Positions 1-8,163 of a stretch of DNA of 43,926 bases are shown here, one piece after another (position 1 is the first letter of the stretch; each line of letters opens with the position of its first letter). The stretch covers positions 1 through 43,926 of the forward strand of contig JAEWCZ010000031.1 of NCBI GenBank assembly GCA_023390335.1, written 5' to 3'. Made by a program: the position numbers and the translations under genes. The notes below the pieces were generated by a model. That model made no database searches. It was not told the DNA's origin and saw only the letters and a list, made by a program, of their open reading frames with translations. The stretch comes from Bacillota bacterium (lineage in GTDB: Bacteria > Bacillota > Clostridia > Acetivibrionales > DSM-1351).

Positions 1-118
1 CGATTTCGGAATTTTTTCGAGTTCCTTTACATGTTTATCACTGTTTACTTTTCAAAGTCCATAAAGCCTTCTTACGACTGCTTTGTAAGGTTCTTGCTGT
101 TTGCTTGCCGCAATCAGC
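1..118 (-). other. Leader of a ribosomal RNA operon (16S lies beyond the left edge)
   Basis: The stretch lies downstream, on the minus strand, of two strong tandem promoters and has no credible ORF. Read on the minus strand it contains CTTTGAAAAGTAAACAGTG, which resembles the conserved CTTTGAAAACTGAACA-type element found ahead of 16S and 23S genes in Firmicutes. The 16S 5' end itself is not in the window, so identification as an rRNA leader is inferred from the promoters and this element. Confidence 0.7.
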
Positions 119-124
119 TTAATT

Positions 125-153
125 ATATTACCACTTTGCCATCCTGTTGTCAA
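125..153 (-). promoter_or_regulatory. rRNA promoter P2 (proximal)
   Basis: On the minus strand TTGACA (148-153) is followed after exactly 17 bases by TAATAT (125-130). A perfect -35, a near-perfect -10 and optimal spacing are typical of stable-RNA promoters. Transcription runs off the left edge. Confidence 0.8.
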
Positions 154-229
154 CACTTTTTTTACTTTCATTTTTGGTAGTTCATACTATCTTAACTATT
201 TAAGTGTTGTTTCCCGCGACAGCTTGACT

Positions 230-259
230 ATATTAACATGCCTGCTATGCCCATGTCAA
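230..259 (-). promoter_or_regulatory. rRNA promoter P1 (distal)
   Basis: A second TTGACA (254-259) is followed by TAATAT (230-235, 18-base spacer) or TTAATA (231-236, 17-base spacer) on the minus strand. Bases just downstream (AGTCAAGCTG) resemble those after P2 (AATTAAGCTG), so the two promoters look like copies about 105 bp apart. Tandem P1/P2 promoters are standard for rRNA operons. Confidence 0.75.
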
Positions 260-349
260 CACTTTTACAGCTGTAAATTCCTGCATTTTAATTACTGAAG
301 AATATTAAATCTATTTTATACAAACAATAGTAACGGGTGATTATAAATT

Positions 350-838
350 ATGTTGTTATTTTATTTGATTTTACTTATTTCATTTAAAATATTTCTTATT
401 ACAAAAGATTGTTTATATAAAAGGAAGATAAACGAACTTTTGAAAGTTATAAATTCTAAAGAGGATTTATTATATTTAAATTTTCGTGATTATATGTCCA
501 TTATAGTTGTAGTTTTGAAAAGAAACGGTTACAAAATTAAATCCACACGTGATTGCGGGATTGATGGAAGCGGCCTTATACTGAATAATATACAATTTGC
601 CGAGATATGGAAGCATGGACTGAATCAGATTATAGATGTTGAACTTGCTATGAATTTGGCTAAATGCATGCAAAAGAACTCTGTATATAGAGGAATGATT
701 ATAACATTAGGTGATTTTAAACCATGCACAAAAGCTTTTTGCCATAGAAATGTAATCGAATGTATAAATGGTGACCAACTATTAAATATGTGTAAAGCTG
801 TTCAGAAAACAAAAGTTATCTTGCAGCCTGCAAAATAA
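350..838 (+). CDS. Membrane-anchored Mrr-like endonuclease-fold protein, probably catalytically inactive
   Basis: The 162-residue product has one N-terminal membrane segment (about residues 2-18) and a cytoplasmic domain of about 115 residues. The domain follows the order of the Mrr_cat restriction-endonuclease-like family: a helix ending in LKRNGYKIKSTRDCGIDGSG, a strand with FAEIWKHG, and a C-terminal MIITLGDF then a CINGDQLLNM motif. Active Mrr enzymes carry GxDGGxDL and QxK. Here the second Asp is replaced (GIDGSGLIL) and the Gln-x-Lys strand reads AEIWK, so the metal site looks incomplete. It may be a structural or DNA-binding derivative. GGGTGA lies 9 bases before the ATG. It is divergent from the rRNA promoters and unrelated to its neighbours. 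Fold assignment is moderately sure; loss of activity is inference. Confidence 0.6.
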   Translation: MLLFYLILLISFKIFLITKDCLYKRKINELLKVINSKEDLLYLNFRDYMSIIVVVLKRNGYKIKSTRDCGIDGSGLILNNIQFAEIWKHGLNQIIDVELAMNLAKCMQKNSVYRGMIITLGDFKPCTKAFCHRNVIECINGDQLLNMCKAVQKTKVILQPAK

Positions 839-855
839 CTCTTAATTATGTGATG

Positions 856-1635
856 TTACTTTTTCTTCTGTTGTCTTCCCTGATCATCTATATAATAATT
901 ATCTTTCATTATTAATTGGGATACAGGCAAAAATTCTAGTCCCTGGGATTTAAGTCCTTTTATAATCTCAGGGAGAAGCTGTGCAGTATACTGGGTATCA
1001 TTATGGAAAAGCAGTATTGCCCCCGGCTTGGTTCTCTTGAGAATTCTGTCTAATATAGCCTGCCTACTCATTTCCTTTCGCCAGTCAAGACTGTCAACAT
1101 TCCATTGAATGGGGTAACATCCCATTTCATTACAAGTATCAACAACAGTATTATTGTAGTCTCCGTACGGTGGCCTGAAGAGATTAATTTTTATTCCCGA
1201 TATTTCTTCCAGCTTTTTGTTACATAGTTCTATTTCACTTTTGCACTTTTCTTTGCTGATTGTACTCATACGCAGGTGTGAATACCCATGGTTGGCAATA
1301 TCATGACCGTCATTTGCTATAAGTTTAACTGCATCGGGGAACTTTTCTGCCCACTGGCCAACCATGAAAAATGTTGCTTTTACATTCTCTTTTTTAAGGG
1401 TATCAAGTATTTGAGATATGTCATCTGCTCCCCAAGCACAGTCAAATGTTATAGAGACAGTATTTTGTTCTGTTTCAACGCTGTAAATAGGAAGGTGCTT
1501 TGCCGGGTTAAAAACTCCAACAGACTTGGCCGAATAACCTATTGTAACAAATAGTGTACATATTAGTAGAAACATTATTATAACCTTTTTAGGTATTTTC
1601 TTTGCCTTTACTAATAACATTCTTATTTTCATCAT
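856..1635 (-). CDS. Polysaccharide deacetylase (NodB domain), PdaB-like
   Basis: About 259 residues. A Lys-rich N terminus precedes a signal anchor (about residues 18-38), so the catalytic domain should face the cell wall. NodB motifs appear in order: TFDCAWG, HDIANHGYSH (metal-binding His pair), RPPYGDYN, a WNVDSLDW segment and LLFHND. In motif 1 the usual TFDD second Asp is Cys, a variation known from the PdaB-like group of sporulation deacetylases. The family removes acetyl groups from peptidoglycan or related glycans. A TTG at 1638 is in frame, but GGGAG sits about 7 bases before the ATG at 1635, which is preferred. It stands alone and ends next to the convergent Mrr-like gene. Sporulation role is inferred from subfamily resemblance. 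Confidence 0.85.
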   Translation of the reverse strand: MMKIRMLLVKAKKIPKKVIIMFLLICTLFVTIGYSAKSVGVFNPAKHLPIYSVETEQNTVSITFDCAWGADDISQILDTLKKENVKATFFMVGQWAEKFPDAVKLIANDGHDIANHGYSHLRMSTISKEKCKSEIELCNKKLEEISGIKINLFRPPYGDYNNTVVDTCNEMGCYPIQWNVDSLDWRKEMSRQAILDRILKRTKPGAILLFHNDTQYTAQLLPEIIKGLKSQGLEFLPVSQLIMKDNYYIDDQGRQQKKK

Positions 1636-1767
1636 CAAACACTCCCATATATAAATTTGCTCTTAAAAGGTCCTTTCAAAGCTCTATATATGTTTATTTT
1701 TGAAATTGAAAAATATGATAACCTGTCTCTCTTGATTACTCACTAATTAATCAAAAACACACTATTT

Positions 1768-2451
1768 TTATTTTTTAAGTGATAGAATTTTTATCAACTG
1801 ATTTTTATCCAATCCTTTACATACCGAAAGGCCAGTATTAATAATAGCCAGTCTGGCCTCTTCAACATCTATATTGCAGGAATTTTCAATCCACTCGGCA
1901 GGAACCCAATTTTCTACCCTGTCATATGTATTTGCCGGCCAGCCGTAGGGTTCTCCTTGCTTATTAATCTTGTACCTGTTCCCCGAAACAGTAATATAAT
2001 ATTCCTTCTGAAGCTGTACAACCGCTCTGTCAATCTTGCTTCCACCACTTTTCGGGGTAACGCCCATTTCTTTTCTTATTTCAGCTGTATCCAGAAAGGT
2101 TTTGTTATTAAACAACTGCCATAAATTCCAAAATTCAGAGGATATCATCCCTTCTTCCCATCGTTCTTCCATGGATAAGGTCGGTTTATATACTCTGTAA
2201 AAATATTGATACATTTTCTTAGAAATAAAACCTTTGTTTCCACCAAGAATGCAACCAAAAGCAAGCTTTTTTTCCTCAGCAGCTCTATCCTTCCACTGCC
2301 AGGGATCAGTTTCATACTCCCCTGTATGCCACTGATTTTCTGAGGTTTCTGAAGAAAGTGACGGAAACCCTTCATGTATATTCGATAGCGCCATAAAACC
2401 CAACTCATTAACCCTATCAATAAAATCATTGTATTTATTTAATAAAGCCAT
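1768..2451 (-). CDS. AlkZ-related protein (winged-helix DNA-glycosylase-like family)
   Basis: The 227-residue soluble protein has no signal peptide or membrane segment. Features recalled from proteins annotated as AlkZ-related are visible: an N-terminal GFMALSNIHEGFPSLS stretch, WHTGEYETDPWQWKDR, a GCILGGNKGFISK segment, a probable winged helix (about residues 115-165, with SKIDRAVVQLQKEY) and a GEPYGWPANTYDRVENWVP segment. True AlkZ/YcaQ glycosylases use a QxQ or related motif that I cannot place here, so enzymatic activity is uncertain. It lies 15 bp downstream of the M24 peptidase gene on the same strand and is probably co-transcribed. Family assignment is from memory of conserved segments. 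Confidence 0.5.
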   Translation of the reverse strand: MALLNKYNDFIDRVNELGFMALSNIHEGFPSLSSETSENQWHTGEYETDPWQWKDRAAEEKKLAFGCILGGNKGFISKKMYQYFYRVYKPTLSMEERWEEGMISSEFWNLWQLFNNKTFLDTAEIRKEMGVTPKSGGSKIDRAVVQLQKEYYITVSGNRYKINKQGEPYGWPANTYDRVENWVPAEWIENSCNIDVEEARLAIINTGLSVCKGLDKNQLIKILSLKK

Positions 2452-2466
2452 GATCTATCCCCTTCC

Positions 2467-3660
2467 TTATACAGTGATAATATCTTTTTCCCCTCCTGTA
2501 ATGCACTCGCCACCATCAGGAGTAACAATATATGTATCCTCGCCACCTACCATGCCAACTTGAGGTACACCTTTTTTCGGTTCAAGGGCAAAAACCATAT
2601 TCTCTTTTAATGGATTATCAAAACCTTTTGCAATAACAGGAAGTTCATCTACATGAAGTCCCACTCCGTGACCCAAGAATCTGACTCTTCTATCACCAAA
2701 ACCCATAAAGTTTTCTAAAAAAGAAGAATCAAGGCAACCCATTATATTACCATATATTTCAGATGGTATATTGCCAGGCTTTAAAAGAGCCGCAGTCTTC
2801 TTTTGTATCTCAACACATCGTCTGTGTGTTTTTTGAACTTCATCTGAAGGTTTCGTTCCAAACATATAGACTTGAGTTTTATCACTATGATACCCCTCAA
2901 TACAGAAGCCTACATCAATAAAGATTAAATCCCCTTTTTTGAGTTGAGTATCGAGACTACCAAACAATGGTACTGCGGGACTTAAACCTTTCATACCTCC
3001 TGGCCCGTCAAAATTGGTAGGATATAAAGAATTTGCGCCAAAAGCAATTTGTCCTATTATCATTTCAGTCTGATAGCTATTGAATCTTGAAACACCCTGA
3101 TGTCCAAGTTTCAGCATTTTTCCAAACAACTCTGCTGATAATTCTACCTCACTCATTCCCTCTCTAAGAATACACGGTACAACTTCTTCAAGCAGGTATT
3201 TATGCCGTTTTCCGGCCTCCCTTATAGCATTCAGTTCATACAGACTTTTAATCGCCCTTACCTCTGACAATATCTTTTTTAAAGGGTAGATTCTAGCTAT
3301 TTCAAATTGACCCCTAAGTCTATCAAGTATTTCAATAGTTGCAATATCCGTTTCTATAAGCGTATTTCCGAATTGTTTACCGCAAACAGCCACAGCATTG
3401 GAATATTTCTCCATAGGATATATACAGTCAGGTAAAGGTGACTCTATTTTCGCCCGTTCATAGCTTCTTCTAGCAAAGTACATTAATTTTCCGTTATTTT
3501 TTATTATGAGTATCCCATCTTGCATAGTACCCGTAAAATAGTACTGATTAACACGCCCTAATATTATTATCGTATCCCAGTCGGGATATTTGTCAGTAGC
3601 TATGGTACACAACCGCTTAGTCCTGTTCTCTAATTCTGTTACGGTCAAAATTTCTTTCAT
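2467..3660 (-). CDS. M24 family metallopeptidase (Xaa-Pro aminopeptidase type)
   Basis: 397 residues, the usual size for a two-domain M24 enzyme. Residues 1 to about 140 form a creatinase-like N-terminal domain (TIIILGRVNQYYFTGTMQDG). The C-terminal pita-bread domain carries all five expected metal ligands: Asp in IFIDVGFC, Asp in HSDKTQV, His in GHGVGLHVDE, Glu in ALEPK and Glu in VGGEDTY. Such cytoplasmic enzymes remove N-terminal residues ahead of proline, or act on related dipeptides. GGAG lies about 10 bases before the ATG. It appears to lead an operon with the AlkZ-related gene. Exact substrate is not readable from the sequence. Confidence 0.85.
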   Translation of the reverse strand: MKEILTVTELENRTKRLCTIATDKYPDWDTIIILGRVNQYYFTGTMQDGILIIKNNGKLMYFARRSYERAKIESPLPDCIYPMEKYSNAVAVCGKQFGNTLIETDIATIEILDRLRGQFEIARIYPLKKILSEVRAIKSLYELNAIREAGKRHKYLLEEVVPCILREGMSEVELSAELFGKMLKLGHQGVSRFNSYQTEMIIGQIAFGANSLYPTNFDGPGGMKGLSPAVPLFGSLDTQLKKGDLIFIDVGFCIEGYHSDKTQVYMFGTKPSDEVQKTHRRCVEIQKKTAALLKPGNIPSEIYGNIMGCLDSSFLENFMGFGDRRVRFLGHGVGLHVDELPVIAKGFDNPLKENMVFALEPKKGVPQVGMVGGEDTYIVTPDGGECITGGEKDIITV

Positions 3661-3701
3661 TTTATGTAAACTCCTAATAATTTATCAATTTACTTTATTG
3701 C

Positions 3702-3965
3702 TTATACAAATAGAGCGACTATCCATTTTATAATTAAAAGTTCAATTACAACGATAGCAACACAGCAAAATATAAATGCTGTAATTTTGGCTTCACCCAC
3801 CTTATCTTTCCAATAATTCCCTTTGAAGAGAGAAAACAAATCTGGGGTAAATGAGTACTTTATTGAATCATTTATATCGTCTCTATCACGAAATATGAGC
3901 CGCAATATTTTCTTGTATACCGGTATATTAGCTACAAGTAACACAATAGCAATTATTGGTTCCAT
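3702..3965 (-). CDS. Small two-helix membrane protein, unknown function
   Basis: The 87-residue product has a hydrophobic segment at each end (about residues 3-22 and 62-86) and a charged middle with RDRDD. I do not recognise the family. The only obvious Shine-Dalgarno (GGAGGT) is about 12 bases before the ATG, which is long. It lies 42 bp upstream of the M24 peptidase gene on the same strand and could be in that operon. Confidence 0.5.
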   Translation of the reverse strand: MEPIIAIVLLVANIPVYKKILRLIFRDRDDINDSIKYSFTPDLFSLFKGNYWKDKVGEAKITAFIFCCVAIVVIELLIIKWIVALFV

Positions 3966-4121
3966 TTTATCAGCATACCTCCAGTCATTTTAATAAATGC
4001 AAACCTAAAAACATTATAACATGTGTGGGAAAATCCTGTAATAATTCCATTATTTTTCATAATAAATCCTTGTACATTCATGCACAATAATAAGTGAATA
4101 CTGGGTAAAGGGAGAAAGCTG

Positions 4122-4442
4122 ATGGTTAATCACTATCATTTTTACAAATTTAATAGTTTAACTGGTGAAAAGCACTCTCACAGGCTTACGGGATATACTG
4201 AATACATGTTCGGTATAGGGATATTCCATTTTCATATATATTTTGGAACAACCTCCTTTAACGGGCACTACCACGTATATTCCGGAATAACAGGATTACC
4301 GATAAAAACTACTCACGGACACAAGCATAAAATTGCAGGAAGATTAAATATGGCAAATTCACATTGTCATTACTATGAAAATTACACCCATGAAAACACT
4401 GAATATAGGGGAGGAAAAATTCTCAAAAGAGTGTTGTCATAA
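4122..4442 (+). CDS. YmaF family histidine-rich protein
   Basis: The 106-residue protein has 14 histidines, mostly in HxH pairs spaced along the chain (HYH, HSH, HFH, HYH, HGHKH, HCH). This regular pattern matches the YmaF family of Firmicutes, whose function is not established. The repeating His pairs suggest divalent metal binding, or a beta structure with His on one face; that is inference. No signal peptide or membrane helix is present. AAAGGGAG precedes the ATG by about 9 bases. It converges on the transglutaminase gene with only 3 bp between them. Confidence 0.75.
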   Translation: MVNHYHFYKFNSLTGEKHSHRLTGYTEYMFGIGIFHFHIYFGTTSFNGHYHVYSGITGLPIKTTHGHKHKIAGRLNMANSHCHYYENYTHENTEYRGGKILKRVLS

Positions 4443-4445
4443 TAA

Positions 4446-5642
4446 TTACCATTCTTCCTGTACTCTATCACCTTTGTGATCTAAATTGAATTTTGAAGAA
4501 TTAAAATAGTTTCCGGTGACACCAAAGGTACAGTCTACATTTATCCATTTTTTCTCTTTACTATCGTAGAACTGATTCCATGCATGATCTCCCCAGGCTA
4601 GTCCACTATAGCCAAGGCCAGTAACCAGCCTTACCTTTATTCCGTTTACCCTGCACATTGATATAAAGAGGCTGGAATAGTCGAAGCAAATTCCTTTCCT
4701 CGTTTCATAACAGATTATAGTTCCGGATTTTGTTCCTTCTGTCTTAACAGCAATCTGTTTTGCTTTAGGGTAATCGTATTTTATGTTTTTAGTTATCCAT
4801 TTATATATTGCTTTGGCTTTATCATAATCTCCCAACTTTCCTTCGGTCAATTCAAGGGCCAACTTATCTATTTCATCGTTTGATTTTACAGCATCATCAA
4901 GAGTTACACCATTAAAGTATTGAATAACTTTTATATTGTAACTGTCAAGAGTATCTCTGATATTATCGGCTATTTTGACTTCCTGACCATTCATTGTTGC
5001 ACTGACAAAACGGTCATTAATTATTACCGGTATTTTCTTTGCAATCTCAGATTCAACAACCGGCTTCAATGCCGTTCTATAAACTCCTTGCAGTACCACC
5101 GAATCGTCTATCCAAACCGATAAACGGGGCACTGTAAAATAGTACGAAAAAAAATATAGAACAAAGCTTATACAAATTAGCGAGACTGCTGCTTTGGGGA
5201 TACTGCAGACAAATGTAATGATTCTTCTTGTTACAGAACTCATAGAGCTCATAAGCTTGTATATTCCCTGAGCCATGGCTCCAAACACATGCTTATATAG
5301 AGGATACATGATTATCTTAATTATCAGTACTACAACCAACAGCACAATAAAGGCAACACATAAGTAGGTATAGATATTATTTGCGGCTAGGCTTGCCTTG
5401 GCAGTTTCAGGCATATGACTACGAATATAAACGAAAAGTTTATTATCGTTGTCAAATAGTATTCCTCTTGTTAAAAAAAGTGCAATTAATAAGCCCGAGA
5501 TTAACTCCACACTATTTATTATAGAATAAAAACTTTTGATTACTCTTTCTCGGTTATATCTTGTTACTAAAGAACTAATAAGAGTTACTAATACAGGTAG
5601 AATTATTATTATATTAATTGGATTTGTAATTATATCTAACAT
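4446..5642 (-). CDS. Membrane protein with extracellular transglutaminase-like domain
   Basis: About 398 residues. The N-terminal 185 residues hold about four membrane segments (near 13-30, 43-63, 95-115 and 150-172) with a topology reminiscent of CvpA-type proteins. The rest forms a transglutaminase-like cysteine protease fold with a complete triad: Cys in KGICFDYSSLF (about 319), His in GDHAWNQF (about 353) and Asp in WINVDCTFG (about 370). The domain should lie outside the cell, where it could cleave or cross-link proteins or peptides; no partner is identifiable. An in-frame GTG at 5651 exists, but AGGTGA with a 5-base spacer before the ATG at 5642 is a better start. It is transcribed alone, divergent from glnN. 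Confidence 0.75.
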   Translation of the reverse strand: MLDIITNPINIIIILPVLVTLISSLVTRYNRERVIKSFYSIINSVELISGLLIALFLTRGILFDNDNKLFVYIRSHMPETAKASLAANNIYTYLCVAFIVLLVVVLIIKIIMYPLYKHVFGAMAQGIYKLMSSMSSVTRRIITFVCSIPKAAVSLICISFVLYFFSYYFTVPRLSVWIDDSVVLQGVYRTALKPVVESEIAKKIPVIINDRFVSATMNGQEVKIADNIRDTLDSYNIKVIQYFNGVTLDDAVKSNDEIDKLALELTEGKLGDYDKAKAIYKWITKNIKYDYPKAKQIAVKTEGTKSGTIICYETRKGICFDYSSLFISMCRVNGIKVRLVTGLGYSGLAWGDHAWNQFYDSKEKKWINVDCTFGVTGNYFNSSKFNLDHKGDRVQEEW

Positions 5643-5995
5643 ATTGATCACCTACCTAAGCCTGTAATTTATGTCGTTTCTGATAATATATTCTGTATAG
5701 TATTGTACTAATTGTATTATAGCATAGCATCAGCTTTCTTTATCAATTTCCCTAAATTACCTTGGATAAAAATTCACTTTTTTGAATTAAAACTCTTAGG
5801 TTAATGCAATTTTTACTGATATAATAATAAATATAATAATATTAAGCAAATTTAATGGAATTTTTTTTAGAAAAAGACGCCAGACCATTTTGTGCTTGCA
5901 ATTAGTAAGGAAAAATTGTATCTTTATTAGGTAATATTAATAATTATTGGTATCTGGAATTAAGGATGCCTTAAAAATATTTTATGAGGTGATTT
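5643..5995. other. Divergent intergenic region upstream of glnN
   Basis: This AT-rich stretch of about 350 bp contains no ORF. On the minus strand TATAAT near 5718-5723 is a possible -10 for the transglutaminase gene, but its -35 (TTGATA) would be 19 bases away. On the plus strand several TATAAT-like hexamers occur between 5817 and 5842, upstream of glnN, without a convincing -35. GAGGTGATTT just before 5996 is a strong ribosome binding site. I see no riboswitch. Confidence 0.5.
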
Positions 5996-8089
5996 ATGAG
6001 TCTTATAAGCCAAATATTCGGTTCAAATGTATACAATGATTCGGTAATGCGAGAACGTCTCCCTAAAGCTACATATAAGGCATTGAAAAAAACTATTGAT
6101 GAAGGTCTTCCTTTAGATCTTGAAATAGCTGAAGTGGTAGCCAGTTCAATGAAAGATTGGGCAATTGAAAAAGGTGCTACCCACTATACTCACTGGTTTC
6201 AACCAATGACAGGCATTACTGCCGAAAAACATGATTCTTTCATTAATCCTACTGATGATGGAAAAGTAATTCTGGAATTCTCCGGCAAAGAGTTGATTAA
6301 AGGTGAAGCAGATGGCTCATCTTTTCCTTCGGGAGGTTTAAGAGTTACATTTGAGGCACGCGGCTACACAGCCTGGGATTGTACTTCTCCTGCCTTTATC
6401 AAAAATAACACCCTGTACATTCCAACTGCTTTCTGTTCATATACAGGTGAAACACTTGATAAGAAAACACCTCTTTTAAGGTCTATGGAATGCCTTTCTA
6501 AAAATGCAGTAAGGCTACTAAAACTTTTCGGTAATGAAAACGTTACTAGGGTTACTCCGACAGTTGGCCCTGAGCAAGAATATTTCCTTATTGATAAAAA
6601 AATGTACGATAAACGAAAGGATTTGATCTTTACTGGACGTACTCTTTTTGGTTCTAAAGCACCAAAGGGACAGGAAATGGATGACCATTACTATGGAAGT
6701 ATAAAGCCAAGAGTTTCAGCTTTTATGGAAGATCTTGACCTTGAATTATGGAAGCTTGGTATTTCAGCAAAAACAGAACATAACGAAGTGGCTCCCGCAC
6801 AGCATGAGCTTGCTCCTATTTTTACTACTTCCAATATTGCAACCGACCATAACCAGCTTGTTATGGAACTTTTGAAAACAGTTGCACTAAGACATGGCTT
6901 GGTATGTCTTCTACATGAAAAACCCTTTGCAGGAGTTAACGGTTCCGGTAAACATAATAATTGGTCGCTTTCTACCAACGATGGTCAGAACCTATTTGAT
7001 CCGGGCAAGACCCCTCATGAAAACGTTCAATTCCTGATCTTCCTTTGCACCGTTATCAAAGCAGTAGATGAATATGCTGACCTGATAAGGTTATCTGCAG
7101 CCAATCCAGGAAATGACCATAGATTGGGTGCTAATGAAGCTCCACCTGCTATAATTTCTATTTTCCTTGGAGATGAACTTACCAGAATTCTTGATCAGAT
7201 TGTATCGGGAGAAGATATCGAAGCAAATGGTATTGAAAAGCTTATGGTTGGTGTTAAAACGCTGCCTGCACTCAGAAAAGATACAACAGATAGAAACAGA
7301 ACTTCACCCTTCGCCTTTACCGGTAATAAGTTTGAGTTTAGAATGGTTGGTTCTTCTGCATCAATTGCATCTCCAAACTTCTTCTTGAATACTATAGTTG
7401 CACATGTGCTAGAAGAGTTTGCTGACAGACTCGAAAAGGCAAAGGATTTTTCAAAAGAAGTAAACAACATTATTAAAGATGTTGTAAAAGAAAACGGACG
7501 AATAATATTTAATGGTAACGGGTATTCCGACGAATGGGTAAAAGAAGCCGAAAAAAGAGGTCTTCCAAACATTAAGAGTTATGTTGAAGCAATTGCTTGC
7601 CTGTTAAAGGAAAAGAACATGACAGTCATGGAAAAGCACAAGGTCTTCTCCAGAGTAGAAATGCACTCCAGATATGAAATTTCACTTGAGAAATATATCA
7701 AGACAATTAATATAGAGGCTATGACCATGCTTGAAATGTCTAAAAGACAGCTTCTTCCTGCTTGTATTAAATTTGAAACTGAAATAGCAAAATCTATAAA
7801 TGAGATTAAGAACTGCGGAATTGAAGCAGATTTAAGTGCTAATACAGACTTGCTAAAAGAAGCCGCTTCCCTTGTTTCACAATTTAAAAAGGAAATTTCT
7901 CTATTGGAAAATAGTCTAAGCAAAGCGCAGAATTCTTTTGAAGATACATTTGAGCAGGCCATGTTCTATAGAAATGATGTTTTTGCAAGAATGGAAGCAT
8001 TAAGAACGGTTGCTGATGAGCTTGAGCGTATAGTTGATTCAAATATATGGCCTATCCCAACTTATGCGGATATTCTATTCAATATATAA
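5996..8089 (+). CDS. glnN: Glutamine synthetase type III
   Basis: 697 residues, the length of GSIII and about 1.5 times GSI. GSIII hallmarks are visible: an N-terminal region with THWFQPMTG, SSFPSGGLR and TFEARGYTAWDCTSPAF, then the catalytic EQEYFL and EHNEVAPAQHELAP (metal and glutamate binding), NGSGKHNNWS, HRLGANEAPPA and NRTSPFAFTGNKFEFR. The enzyme makes glutamine from glutamate, ammonia and ATP in the cytoplasm as a dodecamer. The C-terminal 150 residues are helical, as usual for GSIII. A strong Shine-Dalgarno (GAGGTGA) fixes the start. The gene is monocistronic and ends at a large bidirectional hairpin. Nitrogen control is likely, but no known operator is seen. Confidence 0.97.
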   Translation: MSLISQIFGSNVYNDSVMRERLPKATYKALKKTIDEGLPLDLEIAEVVASSMKDWAIEKGATHYTHWFQPMTGITAEKHDSFINPTDDGKVILEFSGKELIKGEADGSSFPSGGLRVTFEARGYTAWDCTSPAFIKNNTLYIPTAFCSYTGETLDKKTPLLRSMECLSKNAVRLLKLFGNENVTRVTPTVGPEQEYFLIDKKMYDKRKDLIFTGRTLFGSKAPKGQEMDDHYYGSIKPRVSAFMEDLDLELWKLGISAKTEHNEVAPAQHELAPIFTTSNIATDHNQLVMELLKTVALRHGLVCLLHEKPFAGVNGSGKHNNWSLSTNDGQNLFDPGKTPHENVQFLIFLCTVIKAVDEYADLIRLSAANPGNDHRLGANEAPPAIISIFLGDELTRILDQIVSGEDIEANGIEKLMVGVKTLPALRKDTTDRNRTSPFAFTGNKFEFRMVGSSASIASPNFFLNTIVAHVLEEFADRLEKAKDFSKEVNNIIKDVVKENGRIIFNGNGYSDEWVKEAEKRGLPNIKSYVEAIACLLKEKNMTVMEKHKVFSRVEMHSRYEISLEKYIKTINIEAMTMLEMSKRQLLPACIKFETEIAKSINEIKNCGIEADLSANTDLLKEAASLVSQFKKEISLLENSLSKAQNSFEDTFEQAMFYRNDVFARMEALRTVADELERIVDSNIWPIPTYADILFNI

Positions 8090-8107
8090 TTCAGACCGGA
8101 CATTATA

Positions 8108-8155
8108 AAGTACCCGAGTATACCGATTTTTTAAGATTGGTATACTCGGGTACTT
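8108..8155. terminator. Palindromic bidirectional terminator between glnN and the kinase gene
   Basis: A perfect 17-bp inverted repeat (AAGTACCCGAGTATACC and its complement) encloses a 14-base loop between two convergent genes. The T-tracts on both sides are short, so efficiency is uncertain. Confidence 0.7.
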
Positions 8156-8163
8156 AAATTTTA

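Noticed and set aside
101..298. Plus-strand ORF of 65 codons at the left edge
   Set aside because: It lies across the two minus-strand rRNA promoters, has no ribosome binding site and a Cys/Phe-rich translation typical of non-coding AT-rich DNA.
2145..2429. 94-codon minus-strand ORF inside the AlkZ-related gene
   Set aside because: Out of frame with the clearly coding 227-residue frame and without a ribosome binding site.
5870..5940. AAAAAGACGCC upstream of glnN recalls the lysine riboswitch motif
   Set aside because: None of the other L-box landmarks or the P1 pairing is present; a chance match.
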